From positions 1 through 48,810 of the forward strand of contig NZ_FCON02000057.1 of NCBI RefSeq assembly GCF_001544535.1: a stretch of 48,810 nt of DNA, read 5' to 3'. The notes under the pieces were generated by a model, which was not told the DNA's origin, did not search any database, and saw nothing but the letters and a program-made list of their open reading frames with translations. How positions within the stretch are numbered: position 1 is the first letter of the stretch; every line of letters begins with the position of its first letter. The DNA is from Caballeronia choica. GTDB taxonomy: Bacteria > Pseudomonadota > Gammaproteobacteria > Burkholderiales > Burkholderiaceae. A program made the position numbers and the translations under genes. This document shows positions 8,063-16,294 of the stretch, one piece after another.

Positions 8063-9517
8063 ATGCAACTCAAGTGCCCCAACCTGTTCGAACAGTCCGC
8101 GTATGTCGGCGGAAGCTGGATAGAAGCAACCTCCCAGCCGCATGTCACGATCACCAATCCGGCGAACGGCGAGGCGGTCGGTCACGTTCCCCGGCTGACG
8201 GCGGCGCAGGCCGGCGAGGCGATCGCTCACGCCGCGTCAGCGTTCGCCGAATGGCGCGAGTGGAGCGGCCGCGAACGCGCGTGCGTCTTGCGCGAATGGG
8301 CGCAACTGGTCAAGGTGCATCGCGACGATCTCGCGATCATCCTCAGTTCCGAACAGGGCAAGCCGATCCACGAGGCGCGAGCCGAGATCGCGCAGGCCGG
8401 CAACTATATCGAATGGTTTTCAGAGGAAGCACGGCGCATCTACGGCGACAACATGCCCGCCGCGCGCCGCAGCCAGCGCATTCATGTGATCAGGCAGCCC
8501 GTCGGCGTGTGCGCCGCGATCACCTCGTGGATGTTTCCTTCGTCGATGGTGGCGCGCAAGATCGGCGCCGCGCTGGCTGCGGGCTGCACGGTCGTGCTCA
8601 AGCCCGCGTCGCAGGCGCCGTTTTCCGCGCTCGCGCTCTGCGTGCTCGCCGAGAACGCCGGAATGCCGCGCGGCGTCCTGTCGGTGCTGACAGGCGACGA
8701 CGACACGCTGATCCCGGCGTTGCTGGACAGCCCGGTGGTGAGGAAAGTTTCGTTCACCGGCAGCATCGACGCCGGCAAGCAATTGATGGCGCGATGCGCG
8801 GGCACGGTCAAGAAAGTCTCGCTGGAACTCGGCGCGAGTTCGCCTTTCATTGTCTTCGACGACGCCGATCTCGACATCGCCGTGACCGGCGCGCTGGCGG
8901 CCCGGTTTCGTCATACCGGACAGGCTGCGATGTGCGCGAATCGCTTCCTGATCCAGGACCGCGTGCACGACGAGTTCGTGCGCCGCCTCGTCGACAAGGT
9001 GAAGGCGCTCAAGACCGGCGACGGCATGCGCGACGACTCGCAAGTCGGCCCGCTCATCGATCACGCGGCGGTCGAGCGGATCGAAGCGCTGGTTGCCCAG
9101 GCCGTTGCAGGCGGCGCGCGGGTGGTCGCGGGCGGGCAGCGCCATGCGGCCGGCCCGAATTTCTATCAGCCGACCGTGCTGACCGAGGTCGATCCCGGCA
9201 TGGACATCTGCGGCGACGAGATCCTGGGGCCCGTCGCGAGCGTCATCCGCTTCAAGGAGGAAGCCGAAGCGCTGACGCTCGCGAACCAGGGCCGCTCGGG
9301 ACTGGCCGCGTACTTCTACACCTCCGACCTGAACCGCTCGTTTCGCGTGCTGGAAGCGCTGGAATGCGGCGTGGTCGGGGTGAACGAAAGCCTCGTCTTC
9401 AACGAAGTCGCGCCGTTCGGCGGCGTCAAGGAATCGGGCCTCGGCAGGGAAGGCTCGCATTATGGCGTCGAGGAATATCTCGATACGAAGTACGTGTGCT
9501 TCGGGAATGTGGGCTGA
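8063..9517 (+). CDS. Aldehyde dehydrogenase homologue lacking the catalytic cysteine
   Basis: A 484-residue member of the ALDH superfamily, closest in pattern to succinate-semialdehyde dehydrogenases (GabD). NAD-binding features are kept: VLKPAS with Lys180, SFTGS at 230-234, and the general base Glu255 in LELG. The active site is not kept. The family motif F-R-N-A-G-Q-T-C-V-C-A-N-R reads FRHTGQAAMCANR (282-294), so the nucleophilic Cys is Ala289 and the preceding Asn is His284. The oxyanion Asn of PWNFP is Met157 (ITSWMFPSS), and GG after Glu is GA. Only a later Cys291 remains. The frame is full length with no stop, so this looks like a preserved pseudoenzyme or a very recent loss, not a fragment. 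The start at 8063 follows the family; in-frame codons to 7931 are probably leader. Confidence 0.85.
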   Translation: MQLKCPNLFEQSAYVGGSWIEATSQPHVTITNPANGEAVGHVPRLTAAQAGEAIAHAASAFAEWREWSGRERACVLREWAQLVKVHRDDLAIILSSEQGKPIHEARAEIAQAGNYIEWFSEEARRIYGDNMPAARRSQRIHVIRQPVGVCAAITSWMFPSSMVARKIGAALAAGCTVVLKPASQAPFSALALCVLAENAGMPRGVLSVLTGDDDTLIPALLDSPVVRKVSFTGSIDAGKQLMARCAGTVKKVSLELGASSPFIVFDDADLDIAVTGALAARFRHTGQAAMCANRFLIQDRVHDEFVRRLVDKVKALKTGDGMRDDSQVGPLIDHAAVERIEALVAQAVAGGARVVAGGQRHAAGPNFYQPTVLTEVDPGMDICGDEILGPVASVIRFKEEAEALTLANQGRSGLAAYFYTSDLNRSFRVLEALECGVVGVNESLVFNEVAPFGGVKESGLGREGSHYGVEEYLDTKYVCFGNVG

Positions 9518-9692
9518 ACGCCGCGTTCATTCGCGTTTCATGCTTTGTCGAGCGACGGCGGCCGGGCGTTGCGACAGGCCGACCGATCCGGGAACGGTAC
9601 AGAAATCAGGATGTCGCAATTCTCGAATATAGTTGGTTAAGCGGTATGCTCGATTGCATTCCACCTCAACGAGTTTCGATAAAAGGATAGCC

Positions 9693-9983
9693 ATGCGACC
9701 GTCCGAAATGCTGGACCTGAAGCGAAGCGCGGTGCTCGAAACGACGAGCCGCTTCCCCGTGGCGAACCCGCGCGTCTTTGGCTCGGTGCTGCACGGCACC
9801 GACCGGGACGGCAGCGACCTCGATCTGCTGGTCGATGCGCTACCCGGCACGACGCTGTTCGACCTGGGCGGCTTGCAAGATGAGCTGGAGACGCTGCTTG
9901 GCCTCCACGTCGACGTCCTGACCCCGGCTGACCTGCCGCCGAAAGTCCGGGCCAAGGTGCTCGCGGAGGCGACGCCCGTATGA
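9693..9983 (+). CDS. mntA: MNT-domain nucleotidyltransferase antitoxin
   Basis: A 96-residue minimal nucleotidyltransferase. The GS-X10-DXD motif is intact (Gly30-Ser31, then Asp42 and Asp44 in GSDLDLL), with a third acidic residue in VDVL (Asp74). In known HEPN/MNT modules this protein silences the HEPN ribonuclease by adding AMP to it. AAAGGA lies 6-10 bases before the ATG at 9693. Its last codon overlaps the start of the next frame as ATGA, the usual antitoxin-toxin coupling. Here the partner is truncated after 29 codons, so this appears to be an orphan antitoxin. Confidence 0.85.
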   Translation: MRPSEMLDLKRSAVLETTSRFPVANPRVFGSVLHGTDRDGSDLDLLVDALPGTTLFDLGGLQDELETLLGLHVDVLTPADLPPKVRAKVLAEATPV

Positions 9984-10069
9984 GCGAGAGCCGTTTGTCG
10001 GAATACCTCGACCACATACAGCAGGCCGCGACGGATGCGTGCGGTTTCGTGGAGGGGCTCGTTTCCTGA
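9980..10069 (+). pseudogene. Truncated HEPN (DUF86) toxin
   Basis: ATG at 9980 overlaps the antitoxin stop. The frame encodes 29 residues (MSESRLSEYLDHIQQAATD, then ACGFVEGLVS) and stops at TGA. This is the N-terminal helix of HEPN-domain (DUF86 / HepT-like) toxins, which are normally ~110-120 residues and carry a C-terminal RX4-6H RNase motif. All of the catalytic part is missing. The DNA after the stop runs straight into a terminator-like hairpin and the 3' end of the DAHP synthase gene, so the rest was deleted rather than frameshifted. Confidence 0.75.
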
Positions 10070-10082
10070 GACGCCCTCAACT

Positions 10083-10109
10083 GGGCTTCGGGTTGTAGAC
10101 CCGACGCCC
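10083..10109. terminator. Terminator-like hairpin between convergent genes
   Basis: GGGCTTCGGGT (10083-10093) pairs with ACCCGACGCCC (10099-10109) at 10 of 11 positions around a 5-base loop. It lies 4 bases past the DAHP synthase stop (minus strand) and 14 past the HEPN relic (plus strand). There is no T-run on either side, so termination efficiency is uncertain. Confidence 0.55.
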
Positions 10110-10112
10110 CGC

Positions 10113-11231
10113 TCAGCCCCCCCGCCGCTCGCGCACCGCTCGCGCGAGCGCTTCGAGCACTGGCTCCGTCTGCGCCCAGCCCAGACACGCATCCGTGATC
10201 GACACGCCGCGCTTGAGCGGCACGCCCGGCTTCAAATCCTGCCGCCCTTCCTCGAGATTGCTCTCGATCATCACGCCGATGATGCGCGTGTCCCCCGCCG
10301 ACAACTGTCCGGCGACGTCCGCCGCGACATCCATCTGGCGCAGGTGCGACTTGCCCGAATTCGCGTGCGAGCAATCGACCATCACCTGTTCGCGCAACCC
10401 GACCGCCTTGAGCGCGGCGCAGCATGCCTCGACGGATTCCCGGTCGTAATTCGGACCCTTCTTGCCGCCGCGCAGGATCACGTGCGCGTCGTCGTTGCCG
10501 CGCGTCTCGAAGATCGCCGCCATGCCCATCTTCGTCATGCCCATGAACGCGTGGCTCGCGCCCGCCGCGACGATTGCGTCCGCCGCGATCTGCACGCCGC
10601 CGTCGGTGCCGTTCTTGAAGCCGATCGGACAGCTCAAACCCGACGCGAGCTGCCGATGGCTCTGGCTCTCGGTCGTGCGCGCGCCGATCGCGCCCCACGC
10701 GATCAGGTCCGCGATGTATTGCGGGCTCAGCAGGTCGAGGAATTCGGTGGCGGTCGGCAGGCCGATGCCGCTGACATCGAGCAGCAACTGCCGCGCGCGC
10801 CGCAGCCCTTCGTTGATGCGATAACTGCCGTCGAGCCGCGGATCGTTGATGTAGCCCTTCCAGCCGACCGTCGTGCGCGGCTTCTCGAAGTAGACGCGCA
10901 TCACGATCAGCAACTCGCCGGCGAGCGCATCGGCGGCGGCTTTCAGGCGGTGCGCGTACTCGAGCGCCTGATCGTGATCGTGGATCGAGCACGGACCCAC
11001 GACGGCGACGAGGCGGTCGTCGCGGCCATGCAGGATATCGGCGATGGCCACGCGGCTTTTCTCGACGAGCGTCAGCACGTCGGACGGAACCGGCAGTTCG
11101 TCCTGCAGCAGCGCGGGAGAGATCAGCGGGCGCACCGCGCCGATGCGGACGTCGTCGATGCGGGTCGAGTCCTCGGTGGAATCGGCGACGCCGACTTCGT
11201 GGTCCATAAGGGGATTGTCGATGCGGCTCAA
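10113..11231 (-). CDS. aroG: Class I DAHP synthase (3-deoxy-7-phosphoheptulonate synthase)
   Basis: A 372-residue AroFGH-type enzyme that condenses phosphoenolpyruvate and erythrose 4-phosphate in the first step of the shikimate pathway. Present are GPCSIHD (metal Cys), RVYFEKPRTTVGWKG, GAIGARTTESQSHR, GFKNGTDG, DCSHANSGK (metal His), GVMIESNL (metal Glu) and SITDACLGW (metal Asp). The frame begins at a TTG (11231) with GGGAG at a good distance. The first ATG is eight codons later and has no ribosome site, so a TTG start is preferred. The N-terminal ~50 residues usually set feedback specificity; which aromatic amino acid inhibits it cannot be told. The symbol is by family only, as aroF or aroH would be equally valid. 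Confidence 0.93.
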   Translation of the reverse strand: MSRIDNPLMDHEVGVADSTEDSTRIDDVRIGAVRPLISPALLQDELPVPSDVLTLVEKSRVAIADILHGRDDRLVAVVGPCSIHDHDQALEYAHRLKAAADALAGELLIVMRVYFEKPRTTVGWKGYINDPRLDGSYRINEGLRRARQLLLDVSGIGLPTATEFLDLLSPQYIADLIAWGAIGARTTESQSHRQLASGLSCPIGFKNGTDGGVQIAADAIVAAGASHAFMGMTKMGMAAIFETRGNDDAHVILRGGKKGPNYDRESVEACCAALKAVGLREQVMVDCSHANSGKSHLRQMDVAADVAGQLSAGDTRIIGVMIESNLEEGRQDLKPGVPLKRGVSITDACLGWAQTEPVLEALARAVRERRGG

Positions 11232-11333
11232 GGTGGTTCTCCCGGGCTTGCAGTGGGCAAATGACGATTATCGCATTCGCTCCGGCGGGATCGGGATTTT
11301 GCGCGGCGCGTTTCGGCAATCCTCAGCCGTGCT

Positions 11334-12386
11334 TCAGGCCGGCGTCGTATCGACGATCGAACCGGTCTCCGCCGCCTTGACGATCGCCTCGGTGATGCGC
11401 AGGTTCTGCAACCCGTCGCGGACGCTGACGATCGGCTCGGCGTCCCCGCGCACGACTCGGCCGAAGTGCTCGATCTGATGCTTGAGCGGATCGTCGCGCG
11501 TCATCTCGGCGACGCTCACGTCGAACGGCTTCCACCACGAGCGGTCTTCGGCTCGGCCGTAGGTCTTCATGCGCATGGTCGGAATCGAGAGCGAGCCGAA
11601 CGTGCCGGCGATCACGTAGCAGTCTTCGTCGGGATAGGTCGAGTACGCCTTGTTTTCCTGCGAGGTCTGCTCCCAGCTGCGCGCGCTCGCCGCCGTATCC
11701 GACAGCATGAACGTGCCGAGCGCGCCGCTCGCGAAACGCAGGTTGATCGCGACCGTGTCCTCGACGGGAAAGCCGCGCGTGGCGTGCGAGGCGAACGCCT
11801 GCACCGCGACGATGTCGCCGCACAGCATGCGCAGGTTGTGCACCTCGTGGATCATGTTGAGCAGGATCGGGCCGCCGCCCGCTTCCTTGCGCCACGGGGC
11901 CTCGGCGTAATAGCGCTCGGGCTTGAAGAACACGGCGCTGCCCATCACCGCGACGAGCTTGCCGAGCCGCCCTTCGTCGATCAGTTGCTTCGCGCGCGCC
12001 ATGATCGGGCTGTGCGCGCGGTGATGGCCGATCAGGATCCTCGCGCCGGTGCGTTCGGCTTCCTTCACCAACGTCTCGGCTTCCGCGACGGTCGGCGCAA
12101 CCGGCTTTTCGAGCAGCATCGGCACGCCCGCCGCGATGCACTGCAACGCGTGCTCGACGTGCAACTGATTGGGCGTCGCGAGCACGACGCCGTCGGGGCG
12201 GTCGTTCTCGAACAGTTCGTCGAGCGACTTGTAGAGCGGCACGCCGGCCCTGGCCGCAATCTCGACGGCGGCCGGCGACGGATCGACGATCGCCGACAGC
12301 ATGCAGTTCGGGCTCGCCGCGGCCACACTTATGTGCGCCTGTCCGATATAGCCTGCGCCTGCCACGGCGATGCGAGTCCTGGTCAT
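11334..12386 (-). CDS. Gfo/Idh/MocA-family oxidoreductase
   Basis: A 350-residue NAD(P)-dependent oxidoreductase. The N-terminal Rossmann fold starts with IAVAGAGYIGQAH, and the conserved Glu-Lys-Pro is in MLLEKPVAPT (about residues 92-96). The C-terminal alpha/beta domain contains GGGPILLNMIHEVHNLRML, where the His residues match the catalytic HxxxD/H region. The family oxidises or epimerises sugars, inositols and related polyols. AGGAGACATTGCA precedes the ATG. A LysR gene is divergent across 94 bases and is its likely regulator. DAHP synthase lies 102 bases downstream on the same strand, but a functional link is doubtful. Confidence 0.9.
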   Translation of the reverse strand: MTRTRIAVAGAGYIGQAHISVAAASPNCMLSAIVDPSPAAVEIAARAGVPLYKSLDELFENDRPDGVVLATPNQLHVEHALQCIAAGVPMLLEKPVAPTVAEAETLVKEAERTGARILIGHHRAHSPIMARAKQLIDEGRLGKLVAVMGSAVFFKPERYYAEAPWRKEAGGGPILLNMIHEVHNLRMLCGDIVAVQAFASHATRGFPVEDTVAINLRFASGALGTFMLSDTAASARSWEQTSQENKAYSTYPDEDCYVIAGTFGSLSIPTMRMKTYGRAEDRSWWKPFDVSVAEMTRDDPLKHQIEHFGRVVRGDAEPIVSVRDGLQNLRITEAIVKAAETGSIVDTTPA

Positions 12387-12480
12387 TGCAATGTCTCCTG
12401 TTTGACGGTCGGTCCCGATTGCGCGACGCCTCGGGTTACAGCTAGATTAATATGCATCCACCCCAACACAATGCGGCCAT

Positions 12481-13437
12481 ATGGAAAATCACAGTGCGCT
12501 CCTGGCGAACAATGACGCGTTCCTGCGCGACCTCCAGTTGTTCTGCACGGTCGCGCGACGGGCGAGCTTCATCACCGCATCGACGGAAATGGGCATCTCG
12601 CCCTCGCACGTCAGCAAGCGGATCGCGATGCTGGAGGCGAGCCTCGGCGTGAAGCTCTTTTCGCGCACGACGCGCCGCGTCAGCGTGACGAGCGACGGCG
12701 AAGCGGCGTTCCAATGGGCGCAGAAGATTCTCGAAGACGTGCAGGGCATGGCCGATGCGTTCGCGAGCCGCGCGAGCGGTCCGCGCGGACTGCTGCGTAT
12801 CGCGACGAGCTTCCGGCTCGGACGCAACCATGTCTCGCCGATCCTCTCGCTGCTGCGAAAGCGTCATCCCGAACTGGAGCTATGGCTGGAACTGCTGGAC
12901 CGGCGCATCGACCTGGTCGGCGAGAACTTCGACATCGACATTCGCGTCGGCGAGGTGCAGGAGCCGCATCTGATCGCGCATCGCATCACGGAGAGCGTGC
13001 GGATTCTCTGCGCGGCGCCGGACTATCTTGCGCGCAGGGGCACGCCGAAGCATCTGACGGAGCTGGCGCAACACGATTGCCTGCTGTTTCGCGGGCGCGA
13101 CGACCGTTTCGGCGTCTGGCGTCTAAGCGGACCGCACGGCGAGGAAAGCGTGAAGGTGACCGGGCCGATGGCGTCGAACCATACCGATATCGTGCTTCAG
13201 TGGGCCCACGAAGGACATGGCGTGCTCATGGCGTCGATCTGGGATGTCGCCGAGAGTCTCGCAGCGGGCGCGCTCGTGCGCGTGCTGCCGAACTACTGCC
13301 AGCAGGCGGATGTTCTGGCCGTGACGTCGACGCGCGCATCGTCGTCGGCGAAGATCCGCGTATGCATCGATTTTCTCAGGGAGCAACTGACGAGCGGGCC
13401 GTTCGCGCTGGTCACGCGCGGCGTCGGCGGAGTTTGA
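12481..13437 (+). CDS. LysR-family transcriptional regulator (DmlR-like)
   Basis: A 318-residue LysR regulator. The HTH lies near residues 15-75 (LRDLQLFCTVARRASFITA, then MGISPSHVSKRIAMLEASLG). The effector domain includes FDIDIRVGEVQEPHLIAHRI and MASNHTDIVLQWAHEGHGV, which are characteristic of the DmlR/AaeR-like branch. It is divergent from the Gfo/Idh/MocA gene, with an AT-rich segment and a T-rich LysR-type site candidate near 12444-12453. About 73 bases across this promoter and start align without gaps to 48028-48101 near the window end, where no LysR gene survives. Confidence 0.92.
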   Translation: MENHSALLANNDAFLRDLQLFCTVARRASFITASTEMGISPSHVSKRIAMLEASLGVKLFSRTTRRVSVTSDGEAAFQWAQKILEDVQGMADAFASRASGPRGLLRIATSFRLGRNHVSPILSLLRKRHPELELWLELLDRRIDLVGENFDIDIRVGEVQEPHLIAHRITESVRILCAAPDYLARRGTPKHLTELAQHDCLLFRGRDDRFGVWRLSGPHGEESVKVTGPMASNHTDIVLQWAHEGHGVLMASIWDVAESLAAGALVRVLPNYCQQADVLAVTSTRASSSAKIRVCIDFLREQLTSGPFALVTRGVGGV

Positions 13438-13453
13438 GCGCCCCGTTCGCGCG

Positions 13454-13714
13454 TCAGGCGGCTTTGCGCAAGGCGGCGAGCTTACTGTCGTCCGGTTCAC
13501 GCGCGGTGACAGGCCGGTCGTCGATCTCGGCCATGCCGTAGGCCAAAGCGAAGTTGCGGGCGTCGACGGCACTCGGGAAGTGGCCCAGCACGCCGCTCGC
13601 GCGCTGCAATCCGTCCAGCTCCCTCACGATCAGCATGGCCGCGTACAAGCCTTCGTCGTACGCAGCGAGCGGAACCAGCACAACGCTCTTATAGGCAACC
13701 TCGTTATCTCGCAT
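13454..13714 (-). CDS. Small conserved hypothetical protein
   Basis: An 86-residue protein starting MRDNEVAYKSVVLVPLAAYD. It is soluble and mixed alpha/beta, with a central AVDARNFALAYGMAEIDDR segment. I do not recognise a named domain, though proteins of this type recur in Burkholderia relatives. The start is set at 13714, the first Met after the AT-rich upstream region; an in-frame extension to 13924 has poor coding character. It stands alone between a LysR gene and the LolA-like gene. The upstream ~170 bases are AT-rich and probably carry its promoter. Confidence 0.65.
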   Translation of the reverse strand: MRDNEVAYKSVVLVPLAAYDEGLYAAMLIVRELDGLQRASGVLGHFPSAVDARNFALAYGMAEIDDRPVTAREPDDSKLAALRKAA

Positions 13715-13889
13715 TGTCGGCTCTCCAGGTTCATGGCCCAGTACGCCTCCGGTCAGGCTTCCCGGGGCATCGGTTATGTTTAGCCATTGTCGATAAACAT
13801 AATGGTCGAAGCATTCGGGGTTTGCCCTAGGAAAACGTTTATTCCGCCGAAAAAGATGCGTTTTGCATGAAGTTTTGACTGAGTTCAAA

Positions 13890-14495
13890 CTAGGCGCCGA
13901 AAAAATCTTCCGGTAAACCCGCATCGATGCGCAGATCGTCCATCGTCACCGATTCGATCCGCTCGCCGCGATTGTCCTCGCTGATCACGCGATTGGGCAG
14001 CGAACCCGCCGCGTCGAACCAGACCCGATAGCGATGCACGCCCGCCACTGTCCGGCCCGACGCACCTTCGACCACGAGACACCCCGGATCGCCCACGTTC
14101 GCGACCGATGCGGCGCCGCCTTCGCGGAGCGCGCGAAGGTTGCGCACGAGCGTGCCGAGATCGGACTGGTCGATGCGATGCCCCTGCGGGCCGCGGATCA
14201 TCGGATTGCCGGGATCGAGCGCGAGCGACGGAAAGCGCGGAAAGCCGAACGGCCAGACGCGCGCCGTGCGTGTCCGAGGATCGAAGATGAGTGTCGCGCC
14301 GGCATGCGGCCGGATGAAGTCCATGCGGATGAAACCCGGCTTGCGGAAGCTGTAGCGAAGCGCGACCGGCTCGCCGTTCTCCGGGTGCGAGTGCAAGGTC
14401 AGGGTATAGGTCGTGAGCGCGGTGAATGCGGCTTCGGCGGCCGCGAGCAAAGCGGCCGGTGCGGGGTCGGAATCGCGGGGGTCGCGGGATGGCAT
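13890..14495 (-). CDS. LolA-like / DUF1571-type protein
   Basis: A 201-residue protein with the pattern of the LolA/LolB-like lipoprotein-carrier fold: a helical N-terminus (AAEAAFTALTTYTLTL), then repeated beta strands (VALRYSFRKPGFIRMDFI, TLIFDPRTRTARVWPFG, HRYRVWFDAAGSLPNRVI). It ends in an amphipathic strand-helix with LRIDAGLPEDFFGA. The family includes periplasmic proteins that bind lipoproteins or other hydrophobic cargo. No clear signal peptide is visible from the chosen ATG, so the start may be wrong or export may be lacking. Its 3' neighbours are unrelated. The fold call is moderate and the function is unknown. Confidence 0.6.
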   Translation of the reverse strand: MPSRDPRDSDPAPAALLAAAEAAFTALTTYTLTLHSHPENGEPVALRYSFRKPGFIRMDFIRPHAGATLIFDPRTRTARVWPFGFPRFPSLALDPGNPMIRGPQGHRIDQSDLGTLVRNLRALREGGAASVANVGDPGCLVVEGASGRTVAGVHRYRVWFDAAGSLPNRVISEDNRGERIESVTMDDLRIDAGLPEDFFGA

Positions 14496-14525
14496 CGTTG
14501 GTTGGCGTGCATGGGGCGGGCTCGT

Positions 14526-14999
14526 TCAACTCGCCAGCTTTTCCGGGTTGTGGGGCGCGCTCTCTTCGTTCGCCATGCGCAGGTACGCGGCCGCGAGCCG
14601 TCGGAGTTCGTCTTCGCTCGCGTCCTCGATGCCGATCAGCTTGTCGCTCGCCGCGCGGTGCGACGCGATCAGTTCATTCAGCTTCAGATGCAGCGCGACA
14701 CTGTCCTTGTTCTGGCTTTGCTGGATCAGGAACACCATCACGAATGTGATGATCGTCGTGCCGGTGTTGATCACGAGTTGCCAGTTCTCCGAGTAGTGGA
14801 AGAACGGTCCGGTCAGTGCCCATACGACCACCGAGGTCACGGCGAATGCAAACGCCACGGGCGAACCGGCCCAGCGCGTAACGGCGCTCGCGAATGCATC
14901 GAAGGCGCGGGTGATCGGGTGGCCCGATGCGTAGGCAGGACTCGAGGTGTCAGGGACCGTGTCGAGTTCGTCGGTCGACGTTGTTGCTTGCTTGCGCAT
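14526..14999 (-). CDS. Low-affinity iron permease family protein
   Basis: A 157-residue membrane protein of the low-affinity iron permease family (Fet4-related). After a short polar N-terminus (MRKQATTSTDEL) there is FDAFASAVTRWAGSPVAFAFA leading into the first helix, then SENWQLVINTGTTIITFVMVFLIQQSQNKDSVALHLKLNE, the family hallmark. A cytoplasmic helical tail follows. AAGGAG lies before the ATG at 14999, which decides the start against longer frames to 15248. The bacterial members' substrate is poorly established, and iron is only the family assignment. It ends 30 bases upstream of the LolA-like gene on the same strand, so they may be cotranscribed. Confidence 0.8.
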   Translation of the reverse strand: MRKQATTSTDELDTVPDTSSPAYASGHPITRAFDAFASAVTRWAGSPVAFAFAVTSVVVWALTGPFFHYSENWQLVINTGTTIITFVMVFLIQQSQNKDSVALHLKLNELIASHRAASDKLIGIEDASEDELRRLAAAYLRMANEESAPHNPEKLAS

Positions 15000-15078
15000 G
15001 GTTGACTTGCTCCTTGGTGGTCGCTGCGCTTGAGACGAGCAAGGCGCGTACCTTACATCGACATTCGCTGGACAGCGA

Positions 15079-15228
15079 TTTGAAGGGCGTCGGAAACCGT
15101 TCAGTTCAATCGCCGTCATCGATGCGCAGGGCAAGTCCATCACGCGAGGCAAATCAGAGGTCGACGCGAGCGACAAGAAGCAGATGAACATGGCGTTGTC
15201 GCCGGGGAGTACCCGGTTGCGTGAGTAG
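15079..15228 (+). pseudogene. copC gene fragment
   Basis: A 49-codon plus-strand stretch ending in TAG translates to residues that align with the middle of CopC. FEGRRKPFSSIAVIDAQGKS corresponds to FDGPLEPAFSSLTVTDAAGK of the intact CopC encoded at 34700-35080, followed by EVDASDKKQMNMALSPGS against the AVDAHDPAVMTVPLPALSAG region. The N-terminal signal and first metal ligand are missing, and the frame stops before the C-terminal Asp-x-His ligands. There is no start codon or ribosome site. This is a decayed remnant. The rest of the 15000-15318 gap shows nothing else recognisable. Confidence 0.6.
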
Positions 15229-15318
15229 CCGTCGCGGACGACAGCCACCGCACGCAGGGGCGTGACGGCTTCGGCGTGAAGCCATAGGTCGCTGGCGCTT
15301 GGGTTATGGCGCTTATAC

Positions 15319-16275
15319 CTAACGCGCCACCTTCAAAGAACCCCTTCGCCGCCTCAGCACCCGCGCCTGCAACACGATCACGAGCAGGAGAAATAACCCG
15401 CGAATCACCGATTGCCAGTACGCCGACAAGCTGATGTACCCCAGCCCGTTCTCGAAGTTGAGCAGATTGAACACGAGCCCAAGCAGCACGACACCGGCAA
15501 TCGTCATCGCGATGGAACCCTCGCCGCCGGTCAGGCGCGTGCCCCCGAGCACCACCGCCGAGATCGCGAACAGCTCCCAGCCAACGCCTTCGTTCGGCTG
15601 CCCCGCGCCGAACTGCGCGGCGAGGATCGCGCCCGCGATGCCGGCGAGCAGCCCGCTCACGGCATACACGCAAACGAGCGTGCGATCGACGTTCAGCCCC
15701 ATCAGCCGCGACGCCTCTTCGCTGCCGCCGATCGCGAGCGCGTGCCGCCCGAAGCGGCTGCTGCGCAAGGCGATCCAGCCGAGCACCGCGGCGGCTGCCG
15801 CGACAAGTCCGGGAATCGGCAAGCCGAACAGGTCGCCCTGGCCGAAGTTGGCGAAGTTCGATTCGGCGGAAATCGCGACGGCATCGTTATGGCCGAGCAG
15901 CAGCGCGAGGCCGTGCGCGCCGAGACTCGTCGCGAGGGTGACGATGAACGGCAAGATCCGCATGTGCGTGATGACGAGCCCGTTCAGCACGCCCACCATA
16001 AGCCCCGCGCACGATCCGGCGAGCACCGCCGCGACGCCGCCGTGCGGACTCGCGAGCGCCGCCACGACGCTGCCGAGCGCCGCCACCGCGCCCACCGAAA
16101 GATCGATACCGCCCGTGATGATCACGAACGCCATGCCCACCGAGATCAGCGCGAACATCGAGTTGTAGCGCCAGAACGACGTGATGTTGTACGCCGACGC
16201 AAAGTGCTCGTAGCGCGTGACGCCGAGCACGAGCAGGGCCGCGAGCGCGATCAGTATCGGGAGGTTCTTTTTCAT
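15319..16275 (-). CDS. Sugar ABC transporter permease 2 (YjfF/RbsC-like)
   Basis: A 318-residue inner-membrane permease of the ribose/galactofuranose (CUT2) class with about ten helices. The cytoplasmic coupling region VGGTRLTGGEGSIAMTIAG and the motif VIITGGIDLSVGAVAALGSV are typical. It is the last gene of a minus-strand operon of binding protein, ATPase, permease 1 and permease 2, and starts 19 bases after permease 1. Two different permeases with one ATPase is the layout of the E. coli YtfQRT-YjfF galactofuranose importer. The C-terminus ends in a basic RRRRG segment. Confidence 0.88.
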   Translation of the reverse strand: MKKNLPILIALAALLVLGVTRYEHFASAYNITSFWRYNSMFALISVGMAFVIITGGIDLSVGAVAALGSVVAALASPHGGVAAVLAGSCAGLMVGVLNGLVITHMRILPFIVTLATSLGAHGLALLLGHNDAVAISAESNFANFGQGDLFGLPIPGLVAAAAAVLGWIALRSSRFGRHALAIGGSEEASRLMGLNVDRTLVCVYAVSGLLAGIAGAILAAQFGAGQPNEGVGWELFAISAVVLGGTRLTGGEGSIAMTIAGVVLLGLVFNLLNFENGLGYISLSAYWQSVIRGLFLLLVIVLQARVLRRRRGSLKVAR

Positions 16276-16294
16276 GTCGATGATCCTGGCGCGG

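Noticed and set aside
9980-10112. Intact HEPN toxin with a frameshift
   Set aside because: All three frames past 10069 lack HEPN features, and the DAHP synthase gene begins its 3' end at once.
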